From Acidimicrobiales bacterium (lineage in GTDB: Bacteria > Actinomycetota > Acidimicrobiia > Acidimicrobiales > MedAcidi-G1): DNA of 32,125 nt. The notes under the pieces were generated by a model. The model had not been told where the DNA came from and did no database searches. It saw only the letters and a list, made by a program, of their open reading frames with translations. Within the stretch, counting starts at the first letter, position 1. Each line of letters opens with the position of its first letter. Positions 1 to 10,287 of this stretch are shown in pieces. Position numbers and translations under genes: made by a program. Where the stretch lies: contig JAERSW010000090.1 in NCBI GenBank assembly GCA_016845305.1, positions 1 to 32,125 on the forward strand, written 5' to 3'.

Positions 1-1094
1 GTGGCGTCGTCGACGCCGGCCAGGCCACCGTTGACGGAGTCCCAGGCGATGGCTACGCCCGGCGCACCGTCGACGCCCGGTACGTGGACGGGTGGGGCGA
101 TGATCCCACCGCCGGGCGTGCCGAACGGGGCCACGGAGCGCACGTCGTCGGCGTCGTCGAGGGCGATGCGCAGCAGGCGCTGCGGACCCGACCACGGGGC
201 GGGCCGTCGCCACGAGAGGTCCGGCGGCTGGTCCCAGCGGCCGTTCGGCTCGGTGCCGTGGATGGCCCGCACGGACTCGACGTCGCCGCAGTCCATGACC
301 CAGCAGGCGCCGTCGGACAGGCAGGCGTCCCACGCCAGGCCGTGGTCGCCGCCGGAGCTCGCGCCGGTGGCGGTGCGGTAGCGGGGCCGCCAGCCGTCGT
401 CCACGACGAGCCGGTCGCCGTCGACGACCAGGCGCCACAGGTGCTCGGTGCCCGGCACGTACACGTGCTCGGTGCCGTCGGGTCGCAGGTCGGCGGCGAT
501 GCGGCCCATGGAGCCCTCGGGCAGCACCAGGGGTTGGTCGACGAGGTCGAGGGTGTCGGGGGCGAGGCGGGTGATGGTGGTGCCGCCCTGGCCCTCGAGG
601 CGGAGGTCCTTGGTGACGAGCGTGCCGTCGGCGAGCGCCAGCAACCCGTTGTGGCTGCGGTCGACGGGAAGGCGCCGTTCGGCGAGCACCGACAGGTCCT
701 CGGGGTCGAGGCGGTGCAGGTAGGAGCCGTTGACCGACAGGATCGAGCCGTCGGCGTGGACGAGGATCGCCCCGCACCACACGTGCTCGCCGCACGGCAG
801 CTCCGGCGACGTGGCCAGCGGTTCGAGGGTGTCGAGGTCGATGCGTTGCACCCAGCCGAAGGGGGGTGGACCGCTGAAGGCGGCCATGGTCCCGCCGACG
901 TACCACTGGCCGGGGTCGCGTCGCACGGCCATGACGTTCCAGCGGCCGTTGCGGACCGTGGTCACCGTGCCGGTGCCGGATGCGGCGTCGAGGCGGCCGG
1001 CGGCGGCCTTCTGGCGGCGGTTGCCGCCGCACTCCACGGGCCACGGCGACGGCCAGTAGCCGGGGTGGGGGCTGGTCCGGTCGAGGGCGGTCAC
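1..1094 (-). CDS. Beta-propeller-like protein of unknown function, 3' end outside window
   Basis: An uninterrupted minus-strand frame of 364 codons runs from a GTG at 1094 to the left edge, so the C-terminus is missing. The GTG overlaps the csoR stop in a GTGA arrangement, so the gene is probably the second gene of a csoR transcript and translationally coupled to it. The protein has no obvious signal peptide. It shows repeated short beta-strand blades with Asp-Gly turns (for example HADGSILSVNG, LADGTLVTKD, RPDGTEHVYVPG), many Trp residues and several scattered Cys (PVECGG, PCGEHVWCG, WDACLSDGACWVMDCGD). This is the look of a WD/PQQ/SMP-30-like propeller, but I do not recognise a specific family. 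Clean codon use in this frame and the overlap with csoR support a real gene. Its link to copper is inferred from position only. Confidence 0.75.
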   Translation of the reverse strand, partial: MTALDRTSPHPGYWPSPWPVECGGNRRQKAAAGRLDAASGTGTVTTVRNGRWNVMAVRRDPGQWYVGGTMAAFSGPPPFGWVQRIDLDTLEPLATSPELPCGEHVWCGAILVHADGSILSVNGSYLHRLDPEDLSVLAERRLPVDRSHNGLLALADGTLVTKDLRLEGQGGTTITRLAPDTLDLVDQPLVLPEGSMGRIAADLRPDGTEHVYVPGTEHLWRLVVDGDRLVVDDGWRPRYRTATGASSGGDHGLAWDACLSDGACWVMDCGDVESVRAIHGTEPNGRWDQPPDLSWRRPAPWSGPQRLLRIALDDADDVRSVAPFGTPGGGIIAPPVHVPGVDGAPGVAIAWDSVNGGLAGVDDA

Positions 1095-1372
1095 GAGCGG
1101 AGCAGGCGGCGGATGGCGGTGACGACCTCTTCGATCCGCTCGTCGCCTTCGTCGGCACCCCGGCGGACGGCGTCGCTGACGCAGTGGCGGATGTGGTCGT
1201 CGAGTAGGCCGACGCCGACGCCCTGGAGGGCCTTGGTGACCGACGAGATCTGGGTGAGGACGTCGATGCACCACGTGTCGTCGTCGACCATGCGTTGCAG
1301 GCCGCGGACCTGGCCCTCGATGCGGCGGAGCCGGAGGAGGACGTCGTCCTTGGTGGAGGAATAGCCGACCAT
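1091..1372 (-). CDS. csoR: CsoR-family copper-sensing transcriptional repressor
   Basis: This is a 93-residue all-alpha DUF156/CsoR protein, the usual length for the family. The family binds Cu(I) through a Cys-His-Cys set, and metal binding releases the operator. All three ligands are visible: C35 in TWCIDVL, H60 in LLDDHIRHC and C64. The N-terminal [15 protein letters not shown] signature matches the family. The start at 1372 was chosen because [10 protein letters not shown] leads directly into the fold; the frame is open further upstream but would run through the copA start region. The gene diverges from copA across 25 bases, so one bound repressor could control both genes. The sensor and pump pairing makes copper the likely ligand rather than formaldehyde (FrmR) or sulfide (CstR). 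Confidence 0.93.
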   Translation of the reverse strand: MVGYSSTKDDVLLRLRRIEGQVRGLQRMVDDDTWCIDVLTQISSVTKALQGVGVGLLDDHIRHCVSDAVRRGADEGDERIEEVVTAIRRLLRS

Positions 1373-1391
1373 AGGGGGTGGGGGTATCCTA
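1371..1391. promoter_or_regulatory. csoR/copA divergent promoter and candidate CsoR operator
   Basis: The 25-base gap holds a 17-base element (1371-1387) with ATA and TAT at its ends and two runs of five G around a central T, similar to the G-tract operators of CsoR proteins. TATCCT at 1385-1390 lies 7 bases before the copA ATG, and TAGGAT on the other strand (1391-1386) faces csoR, so the two -10 elements overlap back to back. A repressor on the G-tracts would cover both. Binding is inferred. Confidence 0.6.
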
Positions 1392-1397
1392 GCGGCG

Positions 1398-3542
1398 ATG
1401 GCCGAGACCGTCGTCCTCCCCGTCGAGGGCATGACCTGTGGAGCGTGCAGCGCCCGGGTGGGACGCGGCCTGTCGGACCTGGCCGGGGTCGACTCGGCGG
1501 TCGTGAACCTGGCCACCGAGCGGGCCACGGTGGTCTTCGACCCGGACGCCGTCGACGTGGACGCCTTCCGCCGGACCGTCGCCAGCCTCGGCTACCGGGT
1601 CCCTGACGAAGGACCCGCCGACGGGACCGCCCCGGCGACCGGTGGGGATGCCGGCGCGGCGCCATCGGGTCGCGACGTCCCGACCGTCCGACTGCTGGTG
1701 GCGGTCGCCCTGACGGTGCCGGTGTTCCTGGTCTCGATGGTCCCAGCGTGGCAGTTCGACGGCTGGCGGTGGGTGGTCGGGCTGCTGGCCACGCCGGTGG
1801 TGTGGGGGAGCGGGCTCGACTTCCACCGGGCGACGCTGCGCAACCTGCGCCACCGCGCCACGACCATGGACACGCTCGTCACCCTGGGCACGGTCGCCGC
1901 CTGGGCCTGGTCGGCTCGGGCCCTGGTGGCCGGGGGCCACGTGTACTTCGAGACCGCGGCGGTCATCGTGACCCTGATCCTGACCGGTCGCTGGTTGGAG
2001 GCCGGCGCTCGACGCCGCTCCGGCGACGCCATCCGGGCCCTCGCCGGCCTTTCGGTCCGCCACGCGACCCTCGAGGACGGCAGCACCGTCGCCGTCGACG
2101 ACGTCCGTGTCGGCATGCGCCTGCTGGTCCGGCCCGGCGACGCCGTACCCGTGGACGGACGGGTCGTCGAGGGCACGTCCACGGTCGACGAGTCGATGCT
2201 GACCGGCGAATCGGTCCCGGTCGACGTCGGACCGGGCAGCGAGGTCACCGGGGCGACCGTCAACGGCCACGGGGCGCTCGTGGTCGAGGCGACCCGGGTC
2301 GGCGCCGAGACGACCCTGGCCCGGATCGTGCGCCTTGTCGACGAGGCCCAGGCGTCGACGGCGCCCGTCCAGCGCCTCGCGGATCGCATCTCGGCCGTGT
2401 TCGTCCCCGTCGTCCTGGCCGTGGCTGCCGCGACGCTCGTGGCCTGGTCGGTGGCCGGCCAGGCGTCCGACGGGCTGACGGCGGCCGTGGCGGTGCTGGT
2501 CATCGCGTGTCCGTGTGCCCTGGGCCTCGCCACGCCCACGGCGATCATGGTGGGGACCGGACGGGGAGCCCAGCTCGGCGTGCTCATCGGCAGCGGCGAG
2601 GCCCTCGAGTCGACCCGCCACGTCGACCACGTCGTCCTCGACAAGACGGGCACCGTCACCGAGGGACGGATGGCCCTCGCCTCGATCGTGCCCACCGCCG
2701 GCGTGGACGCCGACCGGGCCCTGCGCATCGCCGCCTCGCTCGAGGCCCGGTCCGAGCACCCGATCGCCACGGCCATCGCCGGCGTCTCGGAGCGCCACCT
2801 GCCCGCATCCGGCGTCGAGGCCCTGCCCGGCAGCGGGGTGCGAGGCACGGTCAGCGGGGTCGAGGCGCTCGTCGGTCGGCCCGACCTGTTCGACCGACTC
2901 CCGGCGGACCTGGCCGTCGCACGCGACGAGGCCCTGGATGCGGGCCGCACCGCCGTCGTCGTCGGCTGGGACGGCGAGCCACGGGCCCTGCTGGCCATCG
3001 AGGACCGCATCCGACCCACCAGCGCCGAGGCGGTCGCCGGGCTGCAGGCCCTGGGCCTCGGCGTCACCCTGCTGACAGGCGACGACGAGCGCACCGCCCG
3101 CACCGTCGCCGACGCCGTGGGCATCGACCACGTGGTCGCCGGCGTGCTGCCCGACGGCAAGGACGCCGAGGTCGCCCGACTGCGTGATGCCGGCCGCACC
3201 GTCGCCATGGTCGGCGACGGCATCAACGACGCCCCGGCGCTGGCCCGCGCCGACCTCGGCATCGCCATGGGGTCCGGCACCGGCGTGGCCATGGAGGCCG
3301 CCGACGTCACCGTCGTGGCCGGCGACCTCCGGGCCGTCGTCGACGCCATCAGGCTGGCCCGCCGCACCCTGGCCACGATCCGCGGCAACCTCTTCTGGGC
3401 GTTTGCCTACAACGCCGCCGCCCTCCCGCTGGCCGCCGCCGGCCTGCTGGACCCGATGGTGGCGGCCGGTGCCATGGCGTCGTCGTCGCTGTTCGTGGTC
3501 GGCAACTCGCTGCGACTGCGTGGCTTCACCGGTCGGTCCTGA
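1398..3542 (+). CDS. copA: Cu+-exporting P1B-type ATPase
   Basis: This 714-residue heavy-metal P-type ATPase pumps monovalent copper out of the cytoplasm. It has one N-terminal HMA domain (residues 1-70) with GMTCGAC (C14, C17), then a variable linker and the transmembrane core. Visible catalytic elements are the TGES actuator motif, the intramembrane CPC metal site (371-373), the phosphorylated DKTG (D415), the SEHP nucleotide-binding motif and GDGIND (606-611). The last helices carry YN and a MxSS...NSLRLR stretch, the P1B-1 pattern for Cu+ rather than Zn2+ or Cd2+. ATG 1398 lies 7 bases after a TATCCT hexamer, so the message is probably leaderless and regulated by CsoR. The hydroxylase gene begins 14 bases after the stop and is probably cotranscribed. 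Confidence 0.95.
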   Translation: MAETVVLPVEGMTCGACSARVGRGLSDLAGVDSAVVNLATERATVVFDPDAVDVDAFRRTVASLGYRVPDEGPADGTAPATGGDAGAAPSGRDVPTVRLLVAVALTVPVFLVSMVPAWQFDGWRWVVGLLATPVVWGSGLDFHRATLRNLRHRATTMDTLVTLGTVAAWAWSARALVAGGHVYFETAAVIVTLILTGRWLEAGARRRSGDAIRALAGLSVRHATLEDGSTVAVDDVRVGMRLLVRPGDAVPVDGRVVEGTSTVDESMLTGESVPVDVGPGSEVTGATVNGHGALVVEATRVGAETTLARIVRLVDEAQASTAPVQRLADRISAVFVPVVLAVAAATLVAWSVAGQASDGLTAAVAVLVIACPCALGLATPTAIMVGTGRGAQLGVLIGSGEALESTRHVDHVVLDKTGTVTEGRMALASIVPTAGVDADRALRIAASLEARSEHPIATAIAGVSERHLPASGVEALPGSGVRGTVSGVEALVGRPDLFDRLPADLAVARDEALDAGRTAVVVGWDGEPRALLAIEDRIRPTSAEAVAGLQALGLGVTLLTGDDERTARTVADAVGIDHVVAGVLPDGKDAEVARLRDAGRTVAMVGDGINDAPALARADLGIAMGSGTGVAMEAADVTVVAGDLRAVVDAIRLARRTLATIRGNLFWAFAYNAAALPLAAAGLLDPMVAAGAMASSSLFVVGNSLRLRGFTGRS

Positions 3543-3556
3543 ACGAGACTGGTCCG

Positions 3557-4543
3557 ATGGCGGATCGGACGGACGACGCGATGGGCGAGGTGTCGGCTGG
3601 CTACCAACCTGCCGTGCCGCTGGCCGTGGCACCGCTGTTCGAACGACCGCCCCGGCTGCTGGGAGCGCTGCGCTTCTTCGCCTGGAAGCAGTTCTGGCCC
3701 GGTGGGGCGACGTGGATCGCGGCCGCGTGGCTGGCGTGGCACTACCTGACGCCGGAGCTGGCGTCCATGGCGAGCTTTCGACCCGGCTGGATCGCCGCGA
3801 TCTGGCTGCGGAACGCCGTGCTGCTGTCGCTGCTGGCCGGCGGCCTGCACTGGCTGTTGTACCGGCGCCGCGCCCAGGGCCACGAGTCGAAGTTCACCGA
3901 CCGGTGGCCGGGTGACGCTGCCCGGTTCACGTTCGGGAACCAGAACCTCGACAACGCCTTCTGGAGCGTGGCCAGCGGCGTCACCGTGTCGACGCTCTTC
4001 GAGGTGGTCGGCTGGTGGCTGCTGGCCAACGGGCACACCCCGATGCGGACCTTCGCCGAGGACTGGGCGTACCTGTCGGTGCTCTGCCTCGGCGTGTTCG
4101 CCTGGGGCAACGTCCACTTCTACCTGACCCACCGGCTGCTGCACGTCCGGGGCCTGTACGAGGTGGCGCACTCGCTGCACCACCGGAACCTGAACACCGG
4201 GCCGTGGTCGGGGCTGGCCATGCATCCCATCGAGCACCTGCTGTACCTGAGCGGTCCGGTGCTGCTGTGGGTGGTGCCCGGGCATCCGGTGCTGCACCTG
4301 ACGTTGCTGTTCTTCCGGATGCTCGCCCCGGCGCTCACCCATGCCGGGTTCGAGCGGGTGCGGCTGGGGAGTCGGGCCTCGTTCCTGGCCGGCGACTACT
4401 TCCACCACCTGCACCACCGGTACTTCGAGTGCAACTACGGCAACACGCTGGTCCCACTCGACAAGCCGTTCGGCACGCTGCACGACGGCACGCCCGAGGC
4501 CCACGTCGCCATGCAGGCCCGCCGCCGAGCCTCGGGGCGCTGA
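3557..4543 (+). CDS. Membrane fatty-acid hydroxylase / sterol desaturase family protein
   Basis: This 328-residue integral membrane protein has the histidine boxes of the di-iron fatty-acid hydroxylase superfamily: HFYLTHRLLH (H187, H192, H196), HSLHH (H205, H208, H209), HPIEH, and HHLHH (H283-H287) near the C-terminus. At least four hydrophobic segments flank them (about 52-72, 84-104, 140-158 and 168-186). The family uses O2 and electrons to hydroxylate or desaturate lipids or sterols at the membrane; the substrate cannot be read from sequence. The gene starts 14 bases after copA, so it probably shares the copper-responsive transcript, an unusual partner for a copper pump. ATG 3557 is preferred; ATG 3581 is possible. 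No clear Shine-Dalgarno is present. Confidence 0.85.
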   Translation: MADRTDDAMGEVSAGYQPAVPLAVAPLFERPPRLLGALRFFAWKQFWPGGATWIAAAWLAWHYLTPELASMASFRPGWIAAIWLRNAVLLSLLAGGLHWLLYRRRAQGHESKFTDRWPGDAARFTFGNQNLDNAFWSVASGVTVSTLFEVVGWWLLANGHTPMRTFAEDWAYLSVLCLGVFAWGNVHFYLTHRLLHVRGLYEVAHSLHHRNLNTGPWSGLAMHPIEHLLYLSGPVLLWVVPGHPVLHLTLLFFRMLAPALTHAGFERVRLGSRASFLAGDYFHHLHHRYFECNYGNTLVPLDKPFGTLHDGTPEAHVAMQARRRASGR

Positions 4544-4587
4544 CCGCCGGATCAGCGACGGGGTGGTCGACCGCACATTCCTCCAGA

Positions 4588-4640
4588 TAAACTGTAGGTG
4601 GTGGCACCATAGGTGCTGAGAACTCAAGTTATCTAGGAGG
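4588..4640 (+). promoter_or_regulatory. Candidate promoter, operators and ribosome site of the AbiE pair
   Basis: The leader before abiEi is clearly A+T-richer than its surroundings. It contains TAAACT (4588-4593) as a possible -10, an 11-base dyad TGGTGGCACCA (4599-4609, arms of 5), an imperfect dyad AGAACTCAAGTTATCT (core arms AACT/AGTT), and AGGAGG at 4635-4640, 5 bases before the ATG. AbiEi antitoxins are known to repress their own operon through inverted repeats, so the two dyads are plausible operators. This is inferred from symmetry only. Confidence 0.45.
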
Positions 4641-4645
4641 ATCAC

Positions 4646-5239
4646 ATGTCGACGCCTCGCCTCGACCGGAAGCGGGCGCTCACCGGGATCGCCGCTGACC
4701 AGGGCGGCTACTTCACCGCTGCCCAGGCGCTCGCCGGCGGCTACACGTACCAGGCCCATCACCACCACGTCCGCCAGGGGAACTGGGAGAGGGTGTCCCG
4801 TGGCGTCTTCCGGCTGAGCGACTGGCCGGTCGGTGAGCACGACGACCTGGTCCGGTGGAGCCTGTGGGCCGGTGGCGGTGCCGTCGTGTCCCACGAGTCG
4901 GCACTCATCGCGCATGGCATCGGCGAGTTCAACCCGGCGAAGGTCCACCTGACGCTCGCCCGAGGCCTTCGGCGATCGGCCAGCGGCGTCATGGTCCATC
5001 GTTCCGCGCTCCGAAGGGACGAGGTGGAGGTCCGTGCCGGGTACGCACTGACGACGCCGGGTCGATCCCTGGTCGACGTGGCCGGTTCCGGTATCGACGG
5101 CGACCACCTCGACCGGGCCATCGAGGAGGCCCATGGCGCCGGTCTGGTGACGGCGAGACAGCTGCGCGAGGCCGCCGAGTCGGTGAGCATGGTCGCCGCC
5201 CTCCGCATCGAACAGTCCCTCGGGCGGATCGTCACGTGA
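4646..5239 (+). CDS. abiEi: AbiEi-like antitoxin (type IV toxin-antitoxin)
   Basis: This 197-residue protein has an N-terminal winged-helix domain of the AbiEi_4 type (GGYFTAAQALAGGYT..., about residues 15-60) and a C-terminal AbiEi antitoxin domain containing the family blocks RVSRGVFRL, DDLVRWSLWA, VVSHESAL and GEFNPAKVHLT. In characterised AbiE systems this protein represses the operon and counters the toxin without stable toxin binding (type IV). The ATG has a strong AGGAGG 5 bases upstream, unlike most genes here. The stop TGA shares its last base with the abiEii ATG, so the pair is translationally coupled with antitoxin first, the standard order. The distinct leader suggests acquisition by transfer. 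Confidence 0.88.
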   Translation: MSTPRLDRKRALTGIAADQGGYFTAAQALAGGYTYQAHHHHVRQGNWERVSRGVFRLSDWPVGEHDDLVRWSLWAGGGAVVSHESALIAHGIGEFNPAKVHLTLARGLRRSASGVMVHRSALRRDEVEVRAGYALTTPGRSLVDVAGSGIDGDHLDRAIEEAHGAGLVTARQLREAAESVSMVAALRIEQSLGRIVT

Positions 5240-6102
5240 TGCGTTACGAGACGCCCGCCGCCTTTCGGACGGCGCTGGAGCAGTGGGTGAGGAGCGGGTC
5301 GGAGTCCTCGGGTATCACCCACGGGCGGCTGCGCAACCAGATCGTCTTCGAACGCATCGCCGTCCGGCTCGACCATGCGGAGCCGGGGCGCTGGGTGGTC
5401 AAGGGCGGGCACGCGCTCGTGGTCCGCCTTGGTGCCGGGGCCAGAACCACAACCGACCTCGACCTCGGCGTGAGAGACGAGGAGACGAGCGTGGCTGGCC
5501 TCCGAGACCGTCTCATCGAGGCACTGTCCGTCGACCCCGATGGCGACTGGTGCACCTTCACCGTCGGGCCGGCACAAGTGCTCGGAGACGACGCGACGGG
5601 ACGACCGACCCTCCGATTCACCGTCGGGTCCGCGCTGGCCGGCCGACCGTTCGGCGACCTCAAGGTGGACGTCTCGCCGAGGCCGGAGGAACTCGGTGCG
5701 ACGGAGCGTCTCCTCGTCGGGGGATCGCTCGAGTTCGCAGGAATCTCCGCCCGCTCCGTCGAGGTCGTGGATGCCAACCAGCATGCGGCCGAGAAGCTGC
5801 ATGCCCTGACACGCGACTACGGGGACCGACCGAACACGAGGACACGCGACCTCGTCGACCTGGTGCTCCTCATCGCACACGGACACCTGGACGACGAGGC
5901 CTGTCGACGTGCCGTGGCTTCGACATTCGCCGCCCGTGGCCTCCACGAGGTCCCCGGAGCGGTTCCCGATGTGCCTGCGGGCTGGGCGGCCGTCTACGAG
6001 AGGTTGGCGGACGACGTTCCCGTGGACGCCAGACGAATCGAGGACGCGATGGACGTGGTGCGTGACTGGTGGGCACGCGTCCAGCCATCGTCCGAAGCTT
6101 GA
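5239..6102 (+). CDS. abiEii: AbiEii/AbiGii-family nucleotidyltransferase toxin
   Basis: This 287-residue protein belongs to the DNA-polymerase-beta-like nucleotidyltransferase family AbiEii. Key elements are KGG (55-57), R69, and TTDLDL with D73 and D75 as metal ligands; D144 in GDLKVDVSP is the likely third acidic residue. Downstream is the NQHAAEKLHAL helix that characterises the family. Studied members (S. agalactiae AbiEii, mycobacterial MenT) transfer nucleotides; MenT3 modifies tRNA acceptor ends. Whether this protein uses GTP, CTP or another nucleotide, and on which RNA, cannot be told. ATG 5239 overlaps the abiEi stop by one base; an in-frame GTG at 5236 is the alternative. All catalytic residues appear intact, so the toxin is probably active. 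A phage-defence role is possible. Confidence 0.88.
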   Translation: MRYETPAAFRTALEQWVRSGSESSGITHGRLRNQIVFERIAVRLDHAEPGRWVVKGGHALVVRLGAGARTTTDLDLGVRDEETSVAGLRDRLIEALSVDPDGDWCTFTVGPAQVLGDDATGRPTLRFTVGSALAGRPFGDLKVDVSPRPEELGATERLLVGGSLEFAGISARSVEVVDANQHAAEKLHALTRDYGDRPNTRTRDLVDLVLLIAHGHLDDEACRRAVASTFAARGLHEVPGAVPDVPAGWAAVYERLADDVPVDARRIEDAMDVVRDWWARVQPSSEA

Positions 6103-6159
6103 TCCGCCCGGCCGGACACGGGAATCTGTGGAAGCGACGGAGATCGGGAGGGGAGATCC

Positions 6160-6603
6160 ATGCCGACCTTGGATGACGTCGAGGCGTTCCTCGCCTCGGA
6201 GACGGGACTGGCCGTGGTCAGCACGGTCCGGGCCGACGGGACGGTGCTGTCGAGCGTCGTGAACTGCGGGCCCGTCGACCACCCGGTGACGGGGGAGCGG
6301 TGCGTGGCGCTCGTGTCGATGGGAACCGCCGCCCGCCTGGCGCACATCCGACGCGGATCGGAGGTGACGGTGGCCGTGCGGCGGGGTTGGCGGTGGGTGT
6401 CGGCGTCCGGCCCGGCCGACCTGATCGGACCCGACGACCTGCCCGACGGGTTCGCCGCCGACGACCTACGGCGCCTACTCCGCGACGTGTTCCACGCTGC
6501 CGGTGGCACCCACGACGACCTCGACGGGTACGACCGCGCCATGGCCGATGAGGGCCGGGTCGCCGTGCTCGTCCGCCCCACCCGCATCCACGGCAACGCC
6601 TGA
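6160..6603 (+). CDS. FMN/F420-binding split-barrel (PPOX-class) protein
   Basis: This 147-residue protein has the pyridoxamine-5'-phosphate-oxidase-like split barrel: an N-terminal helix (LDDVEAFLASETG), LAVVSTVRADGTVLSSVVN as the first strands, and a C-terminal VAVLVRPTRIHGN strand resembling the Rv1155-type actinobacterial F420/FMN family. Such proteins reduce small molecules using F420H2 or bind flavin; neither cofactor nor substrate can be fixed from sequence. ATG 6160 has the purine run GGGAGGGGAG (6146-6155) upstream, so it uses a classical ribosome site like the AbiE pair and unlike the leaderless genes. It lies 57 bases after abiEii and may be on that transcript or independent. Confidence 0.75.
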   Translation: MPTLDDVEAFLASETGLAVVSTVRADGTVLSSVVNCGPVDHPVTGERCVALVSMGTAARLAHIRRGSEVTVAVRRGWRWVSASGPADLIGPDDLPDGFAADDLRRLLRDVFHAAGGTHDDLDGYDRAMADEGRVAVLVRPTRIHGNA

Positions 6604-6629
6604 GAACGGTCGGCCCGGAAACGAGACAA

Positions 6630-6650
6630 CCGCAGGTCGCTGACCTGCGG
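6630..6650 (-). terminator. Intrinsic terminator of tRNA-Ala
   Basis: A perfect 9-bp stem CCGCAGGTC / GACCTGCGG with a GCT loop lies 7 bases past the tRNA 3' end. On the minus strand it is followed by a T-rich run (TTGTCTCGTTT), as expected for Rho-independent termination of the tRNA. The plus-strand side lacks a T-run. Confidence 0.75.
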
Positions 6651-6657
6651 CGTCACG

Positions 6658-6730
6658 TGGAGCTAGAGGGAATTGAACCCTCGACCTCTTCCATGCCATG
6701 GAAGCGCTCTTCCAACTGAGCTATAGCCCC
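6658..6730 (-). tRNA. tRNA-Ala (anticodon GGC)
   Basis: This 73-base cloverleaf is read on the minus strand. The acceptor stem GGGGCUA pairs with UAGCUCC and includes the G3-U70 wobble pair that identifies alanine tRNAs. The D arm is GCUC...GAGC, the anticodon stem CUUCC/GGAAG closes the loop AUGGCAU with anticodon GGC, and the T arm GAGGG/CCCUC closes loop UUCAAUU. The discriminator is A. CCA is not encoded, so the tail is added after transcription. It is single, faces the accessory region with its 3' end, and diverges from leuS. Confidence 0.95.
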
Positions 6731-6741
6731 GAGGAGCCGAC

Positions 6742-6747
6742 AATCTA
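6742..6747 (-). promoter_or_regulatory. -10 element of tRNA-Ala
   Basis: TAGATT on the minus strand lies 11 bases before the first tRNA base, consistent with a start a few bases upstream of the mature 5' end. The -35 region is weak. Spacing and hexamer support the call. Confidence 0.5.
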
Positions 6748-6778
6748 CCAGCCGGTCCCGGCGACACGACCCGCCCGA

Positions 6779-6797
6779 CGGCGGTTTCGGACCGCCG
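6779..6797. repeat. Inverted repeat between tRNA-Ala and leuS promoters
   Basis: A perfect 7-bp stem CGGCGGT / ACCGCCG with a TTCGG loop lies upstream of both divergent -10 elements (tRNA at 6747 and leuS at 6817), so it should not be in either transcript. It could be a protein site or chance G+C symmetry. Confidence 0.4.
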
Positions 6798-6816
6798 ATG
6801 GGGGCGGCCCGGCTCG

Positions 6817-6822
6817 TAGCCT
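6817..6822 (+). promoter_or_regulatory. -10 element of leuS (leaderless type)
   Basis: TAGCCT ends 8 bases before the leuS ATG at 6831, leaving room only for a transcript starting at or next to the start codon. It also argues against the in-frame ATG at 6798, which lies upstream of it. Confidence 0.6.
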
Positions 6823-6830
6823 CCACGACG

Positions 6831-9347
<2,517 letters not shown>

Positions 9348-9354
9348 CCCGCGT

Positions 9355-9390
9355 CGGCCACCTCGCCCGGGACGGCCACCTCGCTGGGGA
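9355..9390. repeat. Tandem 18-bp direct repeat
   Basis: Two adjacent 18-base units start with CGGCCACCTCGC and match at 16 of 18 positions, filling most of the convergent gap between leuS and the PAC2 gene. No hairpin terminator is evident in this gap. It is probably a slippage product. Confidence 0.7.
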
Positions 9391-9409
9391 GGACAGGCCG
9401 ACCGGGACC

Positions 9410-10285
9410 TCAGGCGTCGTGGTCGCGGAGGAAGCGCTCCAGCTCGGCCGCCAATTGCTCGCCGTCGGGTAGGTGGCCCCGCTCGTCGTGCAGGTCGTCG
9501 TAGGCCGCCTCCAGCTTCTCCAGCATGGTGACGTGCTCGGGGTTGCGGGCCACCAGGTCGTCGAGTCGGGTCCGGGCCGCCAGTGCCGCCTCGGCCAGCG
9601 GCCCCTGGTCGACCTCCACGCCGGTCAGTTCCGCCACGCCGGCCAGCAGCGCCTGGGCGGCCGGCGGGTACGACGACCCCGACAGGTAGTGGGGGACCTG
9701 GGCCCAGATGCCGATCGCCGGGATGCCGGCCCGCCCGGCTTCCATCTCGATCACGGCCTGCGCCCCGGCCGGCACCTCGATGCTGGCCCGGAGGAAGTCG
9801 AGGCGCTCGGCCAACTCGGGGCTGCCGGCGGTGCACGACAGTCGGGTCGGACGGGTGTGGGGCACGGCGGCCGGGTAGGCACCGAGGCCGACCACCATGC
9901 GGACGCCGAGATGCCGGCACAGGTCGACCACGGCGGCGGCGAAGGCCCGCCACTCGTGGTCCGGTTCCGGCCCGTGGAGGACCAGGACGTCGATGTCGGC
10001 CGTCGACTCCAGGTGGAAGACCTCCAGCGCCGGCCACTCCAGGCGGCGGCTCACCCCGTCCACCAGGTGCAGCGTGGGTCGACGCGCCCGATGGTCGAGC
10101 AGCCGGTCGGTGTCGAACCGGGCGATGCGCTGTCCGGGGTCGCCCTCGACGAGCCGTTGGCGGGCCACCCGGGCCGACCCGGCGGCGTCGATCCACCCGT
10201 CCATGGCCAGCAGGAGGACCGGATCGACGAGGTGGGGCTCGGCCAGGACCTCCAGCAGCCCTCTCCCGGTGGTGTCGTCGGACAC
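9410..10285 (-). CDS. PAC2-family protein
   Basis: This 291-residue protein matches the PAC2 family (proteasome-assembly-chaperone-like fold), common in actinobacteria. Family blocks include LLLAMDGWIDAAGSA, LVLHGPEPDHEWRAFAAAVVDL, MVVGLGAYPAAVPHTRP and GIWAQVPHYLSGSSYPPAAQALL. The C-terminal 50 residues are helical and acidic. Bacterial members are not well characterised, and a role in proteasome assembly has not been established for them. The GTG start at 10285 lies 2 bases after the stop of the phosphotransferase gene, so the two form an operon with the kinase first. No proteasome gene is in the window. Confidence 0.82.
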   Translation of the reverse strand: MSDDTTGRGLLEVLAEPHLVDPVLLLAMDGWIDAAGSARVARQRLVEGDPGQRIARFDTDRLLDHRARRPTLHLVDGVSRRLEWPALEVFHLESTADIDVLVLHGPEPDHEWRAFAAAVVDLCRHLGVRMVVGLGAYPAAVPHTRPTRLSCTAGSPELAERLDFLRASIEVPAGAQAVIEMEAGRAGIPAIGIWAQVPHYLSGSSYPPAAQALLAGVAELTGVEVDQGPLAEAALAARTRLDDLVARNPEHVTMLEKLEAAYDDLHDERGHLPDGEQLAAELERFLRDHDA

Positions 10286-10287
10286 GG

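Noticed and set aside
1373-1528. Longer csoR start at 1528
   Set aside because: It would run across the shared promoter and into copA; residues from 1372 already give a full-length family member.
1-6730. Genomic island [12 protein letters not shown] the tRNA-Ala 3' end
   Set aside because: The accessory genes lie on the tRNA 3' side, but no integrase and no second copy of the tRNA 3' end were seen in the window.
6798-6830. Earlier leuS start at ATG 6798
   Set aside because: It lies upstream of the TAGCCT promoter and adds residues not typical of LeuS.
6731-6830. T-box or other riboswitch before leuS
   Set aside because: leuS appears leaderless, and the stem at 6779-6797 lies upstream of its promoter, so there is no leader RNA to hold one.
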